Positions 25,110 to 34,323 of a DNA stretch of 64,000 nt are shown one piece after another (the first letter of the stretch is position 1; the number at the start of each line of letters is the position of its first letter). The notes beneath the pieces were generated by a model that had not been told where the DNA came from, did no database searches, and saw only the letters and a program-made list of their open reading frames with translations. Position numbers and translations under genes: made by a program. This DNA is from Arcobacter vandammei (GTDB lineage: Bacteria; Campylobacterota; Campylobacteria; Campylobacterales; Arcobacteraceae), in the NCBI RefSeq assembly GCF_016106035.1, contig NZ_JADKPZ010000001.1, positions 1 to 64,000 on the forward strand. The letters are read 5' to 3'.

Positions 25110-27133
25110 TACTTAACCTCATAAAATTCTCTATTGAATTTTTTTACTTCATCTGATATATCAAATTGTATATCATCTATTTCAGAATAGTTTACATAAA
25201 GATGATTTTTATCCAATATTTTAATAAGTATTTCTTTTTGTTCATCCATTGGTAATGTATCAAATTGATTTTTATCATCAAATAGATTCTCATCTTTAAC
25301 TTCATATCTTATGAAGTTAGAATTTTTCAATTCATTTTTTATTTCAATTAGTTGTTCTGATGTAGTGGACTCAGTAATAGCATCTATGTATGTTTGATTA
25401 TTTTTCATCAATTCCATATATATGAATGAACCTCCACCATTCCAATTAACAAATTTAGATATACCACTTTTGTCCCCATTAACTACATTTTTCAATCTAC
25501 ATAATGTATCATTATCTCCATAATCTAATTGTTCTAACCCAATAAATTGTCTGTTAAGTTTTTTAGCTACTGATACTGTTGTTCCACTTCCACTAAAAAA
25601 ATCCATTACAATATCATTTTCTTTTGTAGATAATTCTATAATTCTTCTCAATAATTTTTCTGGTTTTTTAGCATTTTTTAATGTTACTCCACCTTCATTA
25701 GCTATTCCATCCCAACTTATATCTCTCCAAAAATCTGTAAGTAATTCAGTTGATGTTTCAACTCCATCTATAGTTTTTACTTTATTGGAATAAAACGATA
25801 ATGCTCCTCCATTTACAATATATCCAAGACTTCCATCTTCTCTATTATATGTATAAACTTTATTTCTATCAGTAGATGATAAATTCATTAATTCTTTAAC
25901 TTTATCAGATGGTTTATGTGGATCTCTTATACTAACAACTTTATCTTTATGTTTTAATGCATATTCTGAGATTAATTGTTCTCTAATCACTTTCCAATGT
26001 ATTCCCCATTTGTTTTCTGCATTTTTATTTGATTTATGAAATGTATCACCAATTTCTATATTATTTTCTCTATATACACAATCTCTAATGTTTTCCAATT
26101 TCCATTCTGTTGGTTTGTCTTCAATATTTATTATTACGAATTTATAGTTATCATCATATTCTGTAGGTACATATTGTTTATTAAATTCAAATTCTTTTCT
26201 ATTTTTTACATAAAATAATATATATTCTGTTACATCTATTGGTCCTGGATTAACTGTTTTAAATCCAGCAGGTGAAGCAGTTTTCACTGAAATTAATTGA
26301 ACAAAAGATTTATTGTTCTTTTCTTTCATACTTTCATTAAATAATTCATCTATTAAAATTTTAAGATATGCTAATTCATTATAATCTATATGTACAAATA
26401 ATGCTCCATCTTTGGATAATAATTTTATTGCTATTTCTAATCTATTTTTCATAAATGTAAGCCAACTACTATGATTAAATTTATCATTATATCCAAAGCT
26501 ATCAGAACCAGTATTGTATGGTGGGTCAATATAAATTAACTTTACTCTTCCCTCATATCTTTTTGATAATGAATGTAACGCAATTAAGTTATTCCCTTTA
26601 ATCAATAAATTGTCAGTATGTTTGAAAGTTGGATTTTCTTCCATTCCATTTTTTGTATACTTTTTTATATTTGTAAATACTTTTGGATGTAATAATCTAT
26701 CTACTTCATCATTAGCTAATGTTTCATTGTAGAAAAATTCTTTTAGTGATTGTTCTTCTTTACTTTGTCCACCCTCTAAAATACAATCTTTATAAGGAAA
26801 ATTCAATACAACATCTTTTGATTTTTTTATAAAATCTGTTCCATCTGATAATCCAATATAATTCAAATATGATGTATAAGATGATGGGAAAAATTCTTTA
26901 TGGTTGATTGTATTGATAAACTTATCTTTCAAAAATATCTTTGTATCTTTTACTGTTTTAAAATATGTGTTTGAAAGTTTCACATCTGATAGTAATAATT
27001 CTAATATTTCCTCACTATCATTTTGAGAATCATAAATCACTTTTGATTTAAGTAAATCTCCATTTTCATCAAAATACTGTTCTTTTGTTTTTAATTTCTC
27101 TATTAAATTATCATATGTTTCTGTTAATCTCAT
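25109..27133 (-). CDS. mod: Type III DNA adenine methyltransferase (Mod)
   Basis: This 674-aa N6-adenine methyltransferase supplies both modification and site recognition. It has the beta-class order: catalytic DPPYNTGSDSFGYND (about residue 202) and later the SAM-binding motif DFFSGSGTTVSVAKKL (about 510). The region between (about 270-440) is the probable target recognition domain. I see no simple sequence repeats of the kind that make Mod phase-variable in related bacteria. It is preceded by the 297-aa gene and followed with overlap by res. Confidence 0.94.
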   Translation of the reverse strand: MRLTETYDNLIEKLKTKEQYFDENGDLLKSKVIYDSQNDSEEILELLLSDVKLSNTYFKTVKDTKIFLKDKFINTINHKEFFPSSYTSYLNYIGLSDGTDFIKKSKDVVLNFPYKDCILEGGQSKEEQSLKEFFYNETLANDEVDRLLHPKVFTNIKKYTKNGMEENPTFKHTDNLLIKGNNLIALHSLSKRYEGRVKLIYIDPPYNTGSDSFGYNDKFNHSSWLTFMKNRLEIAIKLLSKDGALFVHIDYNELAYLKILIDELFNESMKEKNNKSFVQLISVKTASPAGFKTVNPGPIDVTEYILFYVKNRKEFEFNKQYVPTEYDDNYKFVIINIEDKPTEWKLENIRDCVYRENNIEIGDTFHKSNKNAENKWGIHWKVIREQLISEYALKHKDKVVSIRDPHKPSDKVKELMNLSSTDRNKVYTYNREDGSLGYIVNGGALSFYSNKVKTIDGVETSTELLTDFWRDISWDGIANEGGVTLKNAKKPEKLLRRIIELSTKENDIVMDFFSGSGTTVSVAKKLNRQFIGLEQLDYGDNDTLCRLKNVVNGDKSGISKFVNWNGGGSFIYMELMKNNQTYIDAITESTTSEQLIEIKNELKNSNFIRYEVKDENLFDDKNQFDTLPMDEQKEILIKILDKNHLYVNYSEIDDIQFDISDEVKKFNREFYEVK

Positions 27134-27147
27134 TTATTTCCTTTATT

Positions 27148-28041
27148 TTAAAACTCAAATATATCCATTGATGGAGTTACTTCACCAATTAATTTAGTAA
27201 TTTTCTCTTTTTCTTCTGATGGTAAATCATTTATCATCTCTCTTACTTTTTCAATATCATCTCTTAATCCATCTTCTGATGAATTTTCAATTGAAAGGAT
27301 TTGTTTTATATCTGATTGGTTTTGAGATATGAAGTTATCAAAATGAATATCAAATCCATTTTCTTTGATAGTTACTTTTTTAATTTTTGTATTGTTTAAT
27401 TCAATAGTGTTTCCAAAGTTTTCAAACTTTACATTTACATTGATTTGAGAATCAATAATACTCATAATTACATCTAATGGATACCCATTAGTTTTATCAC
27501 TCATATTTTGAATATTATGGTGTTTCACAACTACTTTACCAATGGTTTGAGATACAAAATCTGTTTGAAAACCAAATAGTTGTGATTCTAATACTGTTTT
27601 TATCAATTCATCATATATAGTTAAATCTTTTATGGATAAAACCATAGATGAAATATTTTGGGATAATTTAATTCTTCCTTCTTTAGTTTGTGGAATATGT
27701 AAATCTACACCATAATCTTCATCTTTATCATCAATATCTTTATCATATAATCTAACTCTGTATTGATTAGGTTTTAACTCAACTATATTTCCATTATTAT
27801 CAGTTATCTCAGTAACCTTTACAAAGATACTACTACCTACATAAAAATCAACAACTCTTTTAACCATAGATTTAACTGATGTATCTGTTGGATCATCAAA
27901 TAGTTTTTCTCTGATTTCACTATTCATAAAGGATTTACCTTTATTTTCCATCATTAATATTAATACATTCACATATGTATCAAATATAGTATCTTTTGTG
28001 TGAATTACTTTTCTATCTGTTTTATTTTCTTCACTCATCAT
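27148..28041 (-). CDS. First gene of the type III R-M operon, unknown (possibly regulator)
   Basis: This 297-aa protein begins with a helical region (TIFDTYVNVLILMMENKGK, NSEIREKLFDDPTDTSVKSM) that looks like a winged helix. A beta-rich middle follows (residues about 85-125), and a part around 190-245 (MSIIDSQINVNVKFENFGN) has the flavour of a WYL-type ligand domain. That would fit a regulator of a defence operon, but the match is weak. The gene lies 14 nt upstream of mod in the same direction and has a GAGAG ribosome site. Confidence 0.55.
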   Translation of the reverse strand: MMSEENKTDRKVIHTKDTIFDTYVNVLILMMENKGKSFMNSEIREKLFDDPTDTSVKSMVKRVVDFYVGSSIFVKVTEITDNNGNIVELKPNQYRVRLYDKDIDDKDEDYGVDLHIPQTKEGRIKLSQNISSMVLSIKDLTIYDELIKTVLESQLFGFQTDFVSQTIGKVVVKHHNIQNMSDKTNGYPLDVIMSIIDSQINVNVKFENFGNTIELNNTKIKKVTIKENGFDIHFDNFISQNQSDIKQILSIENSSEDGLRDDIEKVREMINDLPSEEKEKITKLIGEVTPSMDIFEF

Positions 28042-28282
28042 AATCTCTCTTAAAATATATAAAAAATAGTTATTGATTTTACCTTCTTTTCCGTTAATTG
28101 TGGTTGAACAAAAAACCGACTCTTAGAGAGATTAACTATGATTGTAATATATGAGTATCAAAAGGAAAAGATACCTATTTAAAGGGATTTTCCTTCGGTT
28201 ATGAGAGTTGGTGGAGCGAATTTTATTGAGATTCGGTAGTTAGGAATAATTACAGTAACAAAACAAAAAGAAGGAGTTACCA

Positions 28283-28864
28283 ATGAGTAATTACAAAGTA
28301 GAAGATGTTGTAAAGAGTATCAAAAGTGATTGGTTGTATGTGATGGGTTATCACAGATGTATAGAGTTATACAATGATGATGAGTGGTGTAACCAATTCC
28401 TATCTTCTCAATATCAAAACTTTGAGATAGTGATTGTAAGAGATGTTGATGGTATGGAAGATGGGTTTTATATAGTTGATAGAAACTATACAAAATTCAC
28501 ACATTCACCATTCATAAGAAATCTTATCTCCCAAATAGTAGTTAAGGAGAAAAGAAAAAAAAGAGTAAGTATGATTGATGGTTTTGTAATCAGAAACAAA
28601 ACCTATTCAAAAAGTATTGATAAGTTTTTTATCAACTATATCAAAAACAATACCATTGTTTATTACACTTATGATGAATTTGTAGAAGAGTTTAACCCTT
28701 ATAAAATAAAACCATCAAATAGAGGGGATTATAAACCTCACACAAAATCTCATCACACAGTAAATGGGTTTTGGAGAAAACAATGGTATGGAAGTAGAAG
28801 TAACCCTCAATACAAAATGATTTGGATTGAAAGTTTTGAGAGAGGTGGTAAAAAGGTTGGGTAA
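28283..28864 (+). CDS. Hypothetical protein, 193 aa
   Basis: ATG at 28283 with AAGGAG seven bases upstream. Soluble, rich in Tyr, Trp and basic residues. It contains HSPFIRNLISQIVVKEKRKK and a C-terminal SRSNPQYKMIWIESFERGG. No domain is recognised. It is divergent from the R-M operon across a 240-bp gap. Confidence 0.55.
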   Translation: MSNYKVEDVVKSIKSDWLYVMGYHRCIELYNDDEWCNQFLSSQYQNFEIVIVRDVDGMEDGFYIVDRNYTKFTHSPFIRNLISQIVVKEKRKKRVSMIDGFVIRNKTYSKSIDKFFINYIKNNTIVYYTYDEFVEEFNPYKIKPSNRGDYKPHTKSHHTVNGFWRKQWYGSRSNPQYKMIWIESFERGGKKVG

Positions 28865-28872
28865 TTCCAACC
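28855..28872 (+). terminator. Short hairpin at the end of the 193-aa gene
   Basis: ggttgg / ccaacc with a 6-nt loop straddles the stop codon. There is no long T run, so it is a weak terminator candidate. Confidence 0.35.
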
Positions 28873-28975
28873 CCAACCAACTACTGAATCTCCCTCGGAT
28901 TCACTCTCTTTATATAATTTATATACAAAGGAGGAAGTGATACTTCCTCTTTAAATTCAATACTAAGGATACAAA

Positions 28976-29125
28976 ATGAAAACAATAAATTTTTCATTAT
29001 CAACAAAAGATGTTTTGGAGTTACTTCCATTCACTAACCAAAATGGTTTAAACATTCTATGTGATAGTGGTAGATTGAAAAGAAAGAAAAGATTGGGAAA
29101 ATGGGTTTATGATAAAAATCTGTAA
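28976..29125 (+). CDS. Small excisionase-like protein, 49 aa
   Basis: A short frame with ATG at 28976 and AAGGATACAAA upstream. It begins MKTINFSLSTKDVLELLPF and ends with a basic LKRKKRLGKWVYDKNL, the helix-turn-helix plus wing layout of Xis/AlpA/MerR-type small proteins. It could act as recombination directionality factor for one of the two recombinases. The assignment rests on length, charge and layout only. Confidence 0.45.
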   Translation: MKTINFSLSTKDVLELLPFTNQNGLNILCDSGRLKRKKRLGKWVYDKNL

Positions 29126-29130
29126 ACTCA

Positions 29131-29463
29131 TTGAAACAACAAATTGGTATGGATGAGTATGTTTCAATCTCTGAAACTAAACAGATGTTGGAAACCAATG
29201 GTATCAAAGATATTTTCCAAAGATTCTCAGATAAGAGTGAAACTCTCAAATGTAAGTATCACAGAGTAACAAATGAGTTTCCAATGAGTGTATCTAACCT
29301 AATCAAATATGGTTACTTAGATGTTGATGGTGATATAACCCCAAAGATGATTAAAAAAGAGAGTGTTATCAAAACTATCAAACACTTTTCAAAAGGGGTG
29401 AAACAAAATGTTTCAACTCCTTCAAATAATATAGGTTTTAACCAACAGAAAAAAATTGGATAA
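29131..29463 (+). CDS. Hypothetical protein, about 104-110 aa
   Basis: Starts with TTG at 29131 or ATG at 29149, six or more bases after the previous stop, neither with a clear ribosome site. Contains DEYVSISETKQMLETNGIK, reminiscent of a helix-turn-helix, and a middle part PMSVSNLIKYGYLDVDGDIT. Possibly DNA-binding. Unknown. Confidence 0.45.
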   Translation: MKQQIGMDEYVSISETKQMLETNGIKDIFQRFSDKSETLKCKYHRVTNEFPMSVSNLIKYGYLDVDGDITPKMIKKESVIKTIKHFSKGVKQNVSTPSNNIGFNQQKKIG

Positions 29464-29572
29464 CCGAAACTGAGGGAGATTCAATATCTCTCTATAATAA
29501 AGATGTAAATGGGAAAGAAGTGAGTTTATCTCAATAATTAAATTTAAAATAGTAAGAAAGGAAAATACTACT

Positions 29573-30094
29573 ATGGGTAATTGGGTTTATAATGAAGTAA
29601 ATATGATGGGTAAACAAACTGAGGTGGATAGATTTGTGGAAATTGGTATGGATATTTCTGAAAATGGTAATAAAATGTTTAACTTTCATAATTTCTTTAC
29701 TAATACAGATGTAACAATTAATGGTATTCAATATAATGAATTAACAGAAGTTATTCAAAATAAAATTTGGAGTAGATTTATTCAAACATCAAATGGATTT
29801 TACTTATCAACTGAATATGAAAATAAATCAATGAGATATGAAACAAAAGGGTATCCTCCATTGGGATTTTATATCACATTTGGTTTGATGTTTGATATTA
29901 TCTTTAAAATTAAATCTGAAGATGATTCTGATCAATATTGGGATTACATTGTATATAAAGGTGAAATTATATACAGAGAGTTTTCACAATACAATGATGA
30001 AAAAAAAGAAAAAATTCTAACAGATGATTTTATGGTTTACAGAGAAGAAAAATTTGAATTAGATAACAATGGTGTATTTAACTTAGATTTCTAA
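29573..30094 (+). CDS. Hypothetical protein, 173 aa
   Basis: ATG at 29573. A soluble protein with a central hydrophobic stretch (YPPLGFYITFGLMFDIIFKI) and an acidic second half. No recognised domain. It stands alone between the 110-aa gene and the small recombinase. Confidence 0.5.
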   Translation: MGNWVYNEVNMMGKQTEVDRFVEIGMDISENGNKMFNFHNFFTNTDVTINGIQYNELTEVIQNKIWSRFIQTSNGFYLSTEYENKSMRYETKGYPPLGFYITFGLMFDIIFKIKSEDDSDQYWDYIVYKGEIIYREFSQYNDEKKEKILTDDFMVYREEKFELDNNGVFNLDF

Positions 30095-30229
30095 ACATAT
30101 TAAAACAACCATTTTAATAAGATTTCCCTAATTAAGGGAATCACTTCAAAACCCTAAAAAGTCGCCCTTCCGTAAAGTATTTTTTTACGGTAGGATGATA
30201 TTTATTAATACTTTTAAGGGATAAAATCA

Positions 30230-30811
30230 ATGAGACCAAAAAATACACAAAGAAATTCAAAACCAATTTTAGAAAGAGAATATAAAATTCTTAAATCATA
30301 TATAAATGGATTAGAAACATTTGAAACGACAAAAATCAAATGGTTAAGAAGTTTGGAAATTTTATATATGGGTGGAATGAGAGTATCTGAAATTTTAGAT
30401 ATTAAAATCAAAGATATAAAAGATGGAATTGAAAAATCTGAATTAACTATATATGTTAAAAAACAAAAAATTATCAGACATATTCCACTATCTGAAAAAT
30501 CTGTAAAGGTTTTAAAAAAACTGATTGAAAATGAAACTGATATAAATGGTTACTTTATCCATAAAAGAAATAATGTAAGAAATAATCTTAATTCAATTGG
30601 ATTTACTAAAGATTTCAATCAACTTATTCAAATTGTATTAGGGAAAAATTATTCAACACACAGTTTTAGAAAAGGAATTATCACAGAAATGGGTGTAAGT
30701 GGTATAAATCCAAAAATCATTCAACATTTTGTATCACATAAGAATATATCAACAACTTTGAATTACATCAATCCAACATCTGATGATATTAGAAATTCTT
30801 TATTGAGATAA
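30230..30811 (+). CDS. Small tyrosine recombinase, catalytic domain only
   Basis: This 193-aa protein carries the full catalytic set: Arg in GGMRVSEILDI, Lys in VKKQKIIRHIPL, HxxR in HSFRKG, His in HFVSHKN and the nucleophile Tyr in TTLNYINP. It lacks the usual N-terminal core-binding domain and is about the size of FimB/FimE invertases. Possible jobs are multimer resolution of the circular form, inversion of an internal segment, or helping the main integrase. ATG at 30230 with AAGGGATAAAATCA upstream. Confidence 0.8.
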   Translation: MRPKNTQRNSKPILEREYKILKSYINGLETFETTKIKWLRSLEILYMGGMRVSEILDIKIKDIKDGIEKSELTIYVKKQKIIRHIPLSEKSVKVLKKLIENETDINGYFIHKRNNVRNNLNSIGFTKDFNQLIQIVLGKNYSTHSFRKGIITEMGVSGINPKIIQHFVSHKNISTTLNYINPTSDDIRNSLLR

Positions 30812-30867
30812 TTATCTCAATTAACCCAATTATTCCAAATAAACCAAATATCTTTAGGAGAAAAACT

Positions 30868-31281
30868 ATGAAACTACCAACAATTATAAAAAACATTCTT
30901 ATTGAAACATATTTAGATTTTGAAAATATTAATACAGATGGTGATGTATCAAAAATAAATTTAAAAAATCTATTATTAGAGATTAAAAATGGAAAAGATG
31001 AAATCAATATATTAGATTCATCTGTATTGTTTGAATTCTTTTACAATGGATATAAAATATTTAAAAAATCACAAAATATAGATGAAATTAGATTACAGAA
31101 TGACACTATCAACTACTATGATGATTTACACAAAAAATATTTTGATGATATAGATTTTAAGAGTTTGGATAAAAATAATCCAATAACTTTACAGATTATG
31201 AGTAATTCAATTTACTGTGAAAACTTTATTCTAATTGATTGGATAAAAAAGAATTTTAACATTGTTTATTTTGGGGAATAA
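30868..31281 (+). CDS. Hypothetical protein, 137 aa
   Basis: ATG at 30868 with TAGGAGAAAAACT upstream. Acidic and helical (LLLEIKNGKDEINILDSS, then LFEFFYNGYKIFKKSQN). Convergent with the integrase, separated by a terminator. Unknown function. Confidence 0.5.
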   Translation: MKLPTIIKNILIETYLDFENINTDGDVSKINLKNLLLEIKNGKDEINILDSSVLFEFFYNGYKIFKKSQNIDEIRLQNDTINYYDDLHKKYFDDIDFKSLDKNNPITLQIMSNSIYCENFILIDWIKKNFNIVYFGE

Positions 31282-31288
31282 TTTCCCC
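31273..31288. terminator. Hairpin between convergent genes
   Basis: ggggaa / ttcccc with a TAAT loop, overlapping the stop of the 137-aa gene and preceding the integrase stop. Confidence 0.5.
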
Positions 31289-31292
31289 TAAC

Positions 31293-32743
31293 TTAGATAG
31301 GTAAAAAATCAGATGATGAAAAATAGATAGAGAAATCAACCTTATCTATTCTTTCTTTAAGGGTTTTCCAATTTCTCTTACCCCTAATGTAGTGGGTATC
31401 AGTTACATCACTTTTTGTAGAGTGACCCACCAATGTTTTAATCTCTAAATCTGAAAAAAATCCACTTAAACTGATAGTTTGTGAGAAATTTTTTCTAAAA
31501 CTATGTAAATCAACAACTTTTTTAGTTTCTTCTCCAACAACATCTTTAATGTAACCATTTAATTTAGTTCCAATTTTTTCACTTCTATATTTATTGGTTA
31601 ATTTTATATTGAAAAATAAGTAATCATCACTATTTTTTCCATCCATTTGTATTTTTAAATCATCAACTATATCTTTATGAATAATAGAAATTCTTTTAGA
31701 ATTTTTGGTTTTTTTACCATCAATTTCAATCAAAGATTTCTCAAAATCAATATCACCAACAGTAGGTATTAATCCCTCTTCTCTTCTCAATCCACAGTAA
31801 AGTAAGAATTTCATAAATCTATATTCTTCTATCAAATCTTTAGTATTTAAATAAAAAAATATTCCTTTTAATTCACTCTCAGAAAATTCTCTTTTTTCTG
31901 TTTCTACTCTTTTAATACCATTTCCAACTTTTTTAAATGGATTTTTGTATATATAGGTATTTTCTTCAAAATATTCAAATATTGTTATAACTTTTTTAAT
32001 AATCTCATTTACAGTTGATACTTTAAGTTTTTCATACTTATCTAACATTTTAGGAGTTTTCTCATAGATTAGTTTTAAATCTTTACCAACTAAATCTTTT
32101 TTCTTTTTCCAATCTGATGGAATTGATAGTAAAAAAAGTTGAAAATCCATATTATCTTTTTGTGTAATATCTTTCACTAATTTTTTTTCACCAAAATATA
32201 TATTTAGAAATTCAATACATTGTTTAAATTTATACATTACTTTTACAGATGTTTTAACTTTCTCTCTATATTTAATATATTCATCTGTTAATTTTTTAAG
32301 ACTATTTGTATCTCTTATTTCATCAGTTTCAATATTTACACTATGTTGTTGAGTTTTTAATCTTTTGATTTTATTTACAATAGTTTTTTCAATCTCTTTA
32401 AGTAACTTTTCTTCTGTCTCATTTTCTGCGACTAAATTCAAAGAATTCTTACCTATAAATGTTGTGTATCCTTTTCCGACAAATCCCATCTTACTCAACC
32501 TATATAATATTTTTAATTTTAAAAGGATACCTAAAGTGAGGTTAGATGTATGTAAAGATTTTTTAAAAATAATTGATTCATTAAATCTTATTACAAAATA
32601 ATAAATACCATTCCTATTGAGTAAATATTTCTCATTATATAATGATAATTTCTTTAAAAGTTTCTCAGTTTGATTAAGTTTATCAAAAGTTTCCCAAAGT
32701 GTTTGATTGTACGATAAAATGGGGGTTTCTGAAGTGTTTGTAG
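31293..32743 (-). CDS. int: Element integrase, main part (int(C)), tyrosine recombinase
   Basis: The frame runs without a stop from 31293 through 32743 and on into tRNA-Leu up to a GTG at 32822. There is no ATG, GTG or TTG in frame between the tRNA end and the conserved N-terminal domain (NRNGIYYFVIRFNE, the usual arm-binding type start); the first ATG is about 36 codons deeper. The catalytic residues are all present: Arg in YCGLRREEGL, Lys in KKTKNSKRIS, HSFRKNF, GHSTKSD and Tyr in DTHYIRG. It belongs to phage/ICE-type integrases acting on tRNA 3' ends. The natural 5' end appears to lie at the other end of the element (15325-15427). Confidence 0.9.
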
Positions 32744-32755
32744 TGGTGCGGATGA
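32744..32755. repeat. Right attachment site core (attR)
   Basis: tggtgcggatga, the 3' end of tRNA-Leu(TAG) with CCA, identical to 15325-15336. Confidence 0.85.
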
Positions 32756-32829
32756 AGAGACTCGAACTCTTACACCGCGAGGCACCAGATCCTAAGTCTG
32801 GCGTGTATACCAATTTCACCACATCCGCA
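32744..32829 (-). tRNA. tRNA-Leu (anticodon TAG), integration target
   Basis: 86-nt class II tRNA with a long variable arm, acceptor TGCGGAT / ATCCGCA, anticodon loop CTTAGGA and encoded CCA. Its last 12 bases are the attachment core, and insertion leaves the tRNA intact. Confidence 0.95.
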
Positions 32830-32869
32830 TATATTGTTTTAAAAGTTTAGTTGGTATTCTAAACCAAAA

Positions 32870-32946
<77 letters not shown>

Positions 32947-32957
32947 TTAAAATAAAA

Positions 32958-33035
32958 TGGGGTAGATAATGGGGCTCGAACCCACGACCCTCGGAACCAC
33001 AACCCGATGCTCTAACCAACTGAGCTATACCTACC
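32958..33035 (-). tRNA. tRNA-His (anticodon GTG)
   Basis: Cloverleaf with acceptor GGTAGGT, anticodon loop TTGTGGT and encoded CCA. Confidence 0.95.
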
Positions 33036-33048
33036 ATTGAAAAATAAA

Positions 33049-33127
33049 TGGTCGGGGCGAGAGGATTCGAACCTCCGGCCCCCTGGTCCCAAACCAGGTG
33101 CGCTAACCAGACTGCGCTACGCCCCGA
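33049..33127 (-). tRNA. tRNA-Pro (anticodon TGG)
   Basis: Cloverleaf with acceptor TCGGGGC, anticodon loop TTTGGGA and encoded CCA. First gene of the tRNA operon. Confidence 0.95.
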
Positions 33128-33159
33128 ATTTCACTCTTTATTCTTAAAAAGTGGACGGA

Positions 33160-33188
33160 ATTATATTATATATTTTTTCTTTTGTCAA
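33160..33188 (-). promoter_or_regulatory. Consensus sigma-70 promoter of the tRNA operon
   Basis: On the minus strand TTGACA (33188-33183), exactly 17 bp, then TATAAT (33165-33160), 33 bp upstream of tRNA-Pro. Both boxes match the consensus fully. Transcripts can read through Pro-His-Arg-Leu into the integrase. Confidence 0.85.
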
Positions 33189-33235
33189 GGGTTTTTAGAA
33201 GAAATTTAAAAAAAATTCAAATTTCCTCTAAATTA

Positions 33236-34015
33236 CTAAAATTGAATCAATCCATTAAGAGGTGAAGATGCACTTGCAAATGGCTTTTTCTCTATTCTTC
33301 CTGCCTTATATCCAAGTCTTCCAGCTATTACTGCATGTTTCATAGCTATTGCCATAGAAATTGGATCTTTTGCACAAGCTATTGCTGTATTTGTTAAAAC
33401 TCCATCAGCTCCTAATTCCATACAAATAGCTGCATCACTAGCACATCCAACTCCTGCATCTACAATAACAGGAACTTTTACACTATCTTTTATAAAAGCT
33501 ACATTGTATCTATTTTGAACACCTAAACCACTTCCTATTGGTGCAGCTAAAGGCATAATAGCATCAGCTCCTACATCTTCAAGTCTTTTTGCAACAATTA
33601 AATCATCACTTGTATATGCCATAACTGTAAAACCATCTTTTTTTAATATCTCACAAGCTTTTATTGTCTCAATAACATCTGGATATAGGGTTTTAGAAAA
33701 ATCTCCAATAATCTCTAGTTTTATTAAATCAATTCCTGTAGCTTCTCTCATTAGCCTAAAAGTTGTAACAGCTTCTTCGGCATTTTTGCAACCTGCACTA
33801 TTTGGCAAAAACTTAATATTTGTATCTTTGAAATAATCTAGTAAATTCTCTTCATTTGGATTTGTAATATTTACTCTTCTTATAGCAACAGTGATTAACT
33901 CACTTCCACTTGCAAGTGTTGCTTCTTTAGTTGTATCAAAATCTTTATATTTTCCACTTCCTACAATCAATCTACTATTTAGTTCATATTTTCCAATTTT
34001 TAATATATCGCTCAT
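33236..34015 (-). CDS. thiG: Thiazole synthase ThiG
   Basis: This 259-aa TIM-barrel enzyme forms the thiazole phosphate of thiamine from deoxyxylulose 5-phosphate, the ThiS thiocarboxylate and an imine. Family signatures include [13 protein letters not shown] at the N-terminus, the Schiff-base lysine region IKLEIIGD, and phosphate-binding [12 protein letters not shown] and [10 protein letters not shown]. The start overlaps the cutA stop by 4 nt. Other thiamine genes are not in the window. Confidence 0.95.
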   Translation of the reverse strand: MSDILKIGKYELNSRLIVGSGKYKDFDTTKEATLASGSELITVAIRRVNITNPNEENLLDYFKDTNIKFLPNSAGCKNAEEAVTTFRLMREATGIDLIKLEIIGDFSKTLYPDVIETIKACEILKKDGFTVMAYTSDDLIVAKRLEDVGADAIMPLAAPIGSGLGVQNRYNVAFIKDSVKVPVIVDAGVGCASDAAICMELGADGVLTNTAIACAKDPISMAIAMKHAVIAGRLGYKAGRIEKKPFASASSPLNGLIQF

Positions 34016-34323
34016 TTTGTATTTTCCTTAATAAATTTTAAATATTCTTTACTAACATTTTTTAGTTTTATCGAAATAATTTCGGGCAAATCATAACTAT
34101 GTAGTTCTAAAATTTTGCTTTTTATTTTCTTAAAACAACTTTTTCTTGTTTTTATATTTAAAAGTGTTTCATTATCACTACAAACTCTTTTTTCCCAAAA
34201 ATAAAAAGATTTTATATCATAAGTTTGTACACAAGCAGCCAATTTCTCTTTTATTAAAATTTGTGCAAAATCTTCTGCTTCTTTTTGATTTGTAAAAGTT
34301 GTTTGAATCATAATTGCTTTCAT
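34012..34323 (-). CDS. cutA: Divalent cation tolerance protein CutA
   Basis: This 103-aa trimeric ferredoxin-like-fold protein was originally linked to copper tolerance. Recognisable features are the family patterns [19 protein letters not shown], the SFYFWEKRV loop, and [10 protein letters not shown]. It overlaps both neighbours by 4 nt in an operon. Confidence 0.9.
   Translation of the reverse strand: MKAIMIQTTFTNQKEAEDFAQILIKEKLAACVQTYDIKSFYFWEKRVCSDNETLLNIKTRKSCFKKIKSKILELHSYDLPEIISIKLKNVSKEYLKFIKENTK

Larger units (their letters stand above)
15325..32755. mobile_element. Integrated plasmid-like element at tRNA-Leu, about 17.4 kb
   Basis: The ends are the 12-bp direct repeat tggtgcggatga, which is the 3' end of tRNA-Leu including CCA. 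A tyrosine integrase lies next to the tRNA. The interior holds a Rep_3-type initiator with iterons, a type III restriction-modification operon, a second small tyrosine recombinase and many short unknown genes of lower GC and different style from the flanks. No conjugation genes are seen, so it is probably mobilised by other means or moves as a phage-like or plasmid-like integrative element. Confidence 0.88.

Noticed and set aside
33189-34320. TPP riboswitch for thiG
   Set aside because: thiG overlaps cutA and has no leader; no TPP aptamer-like sequence was seen upstream.
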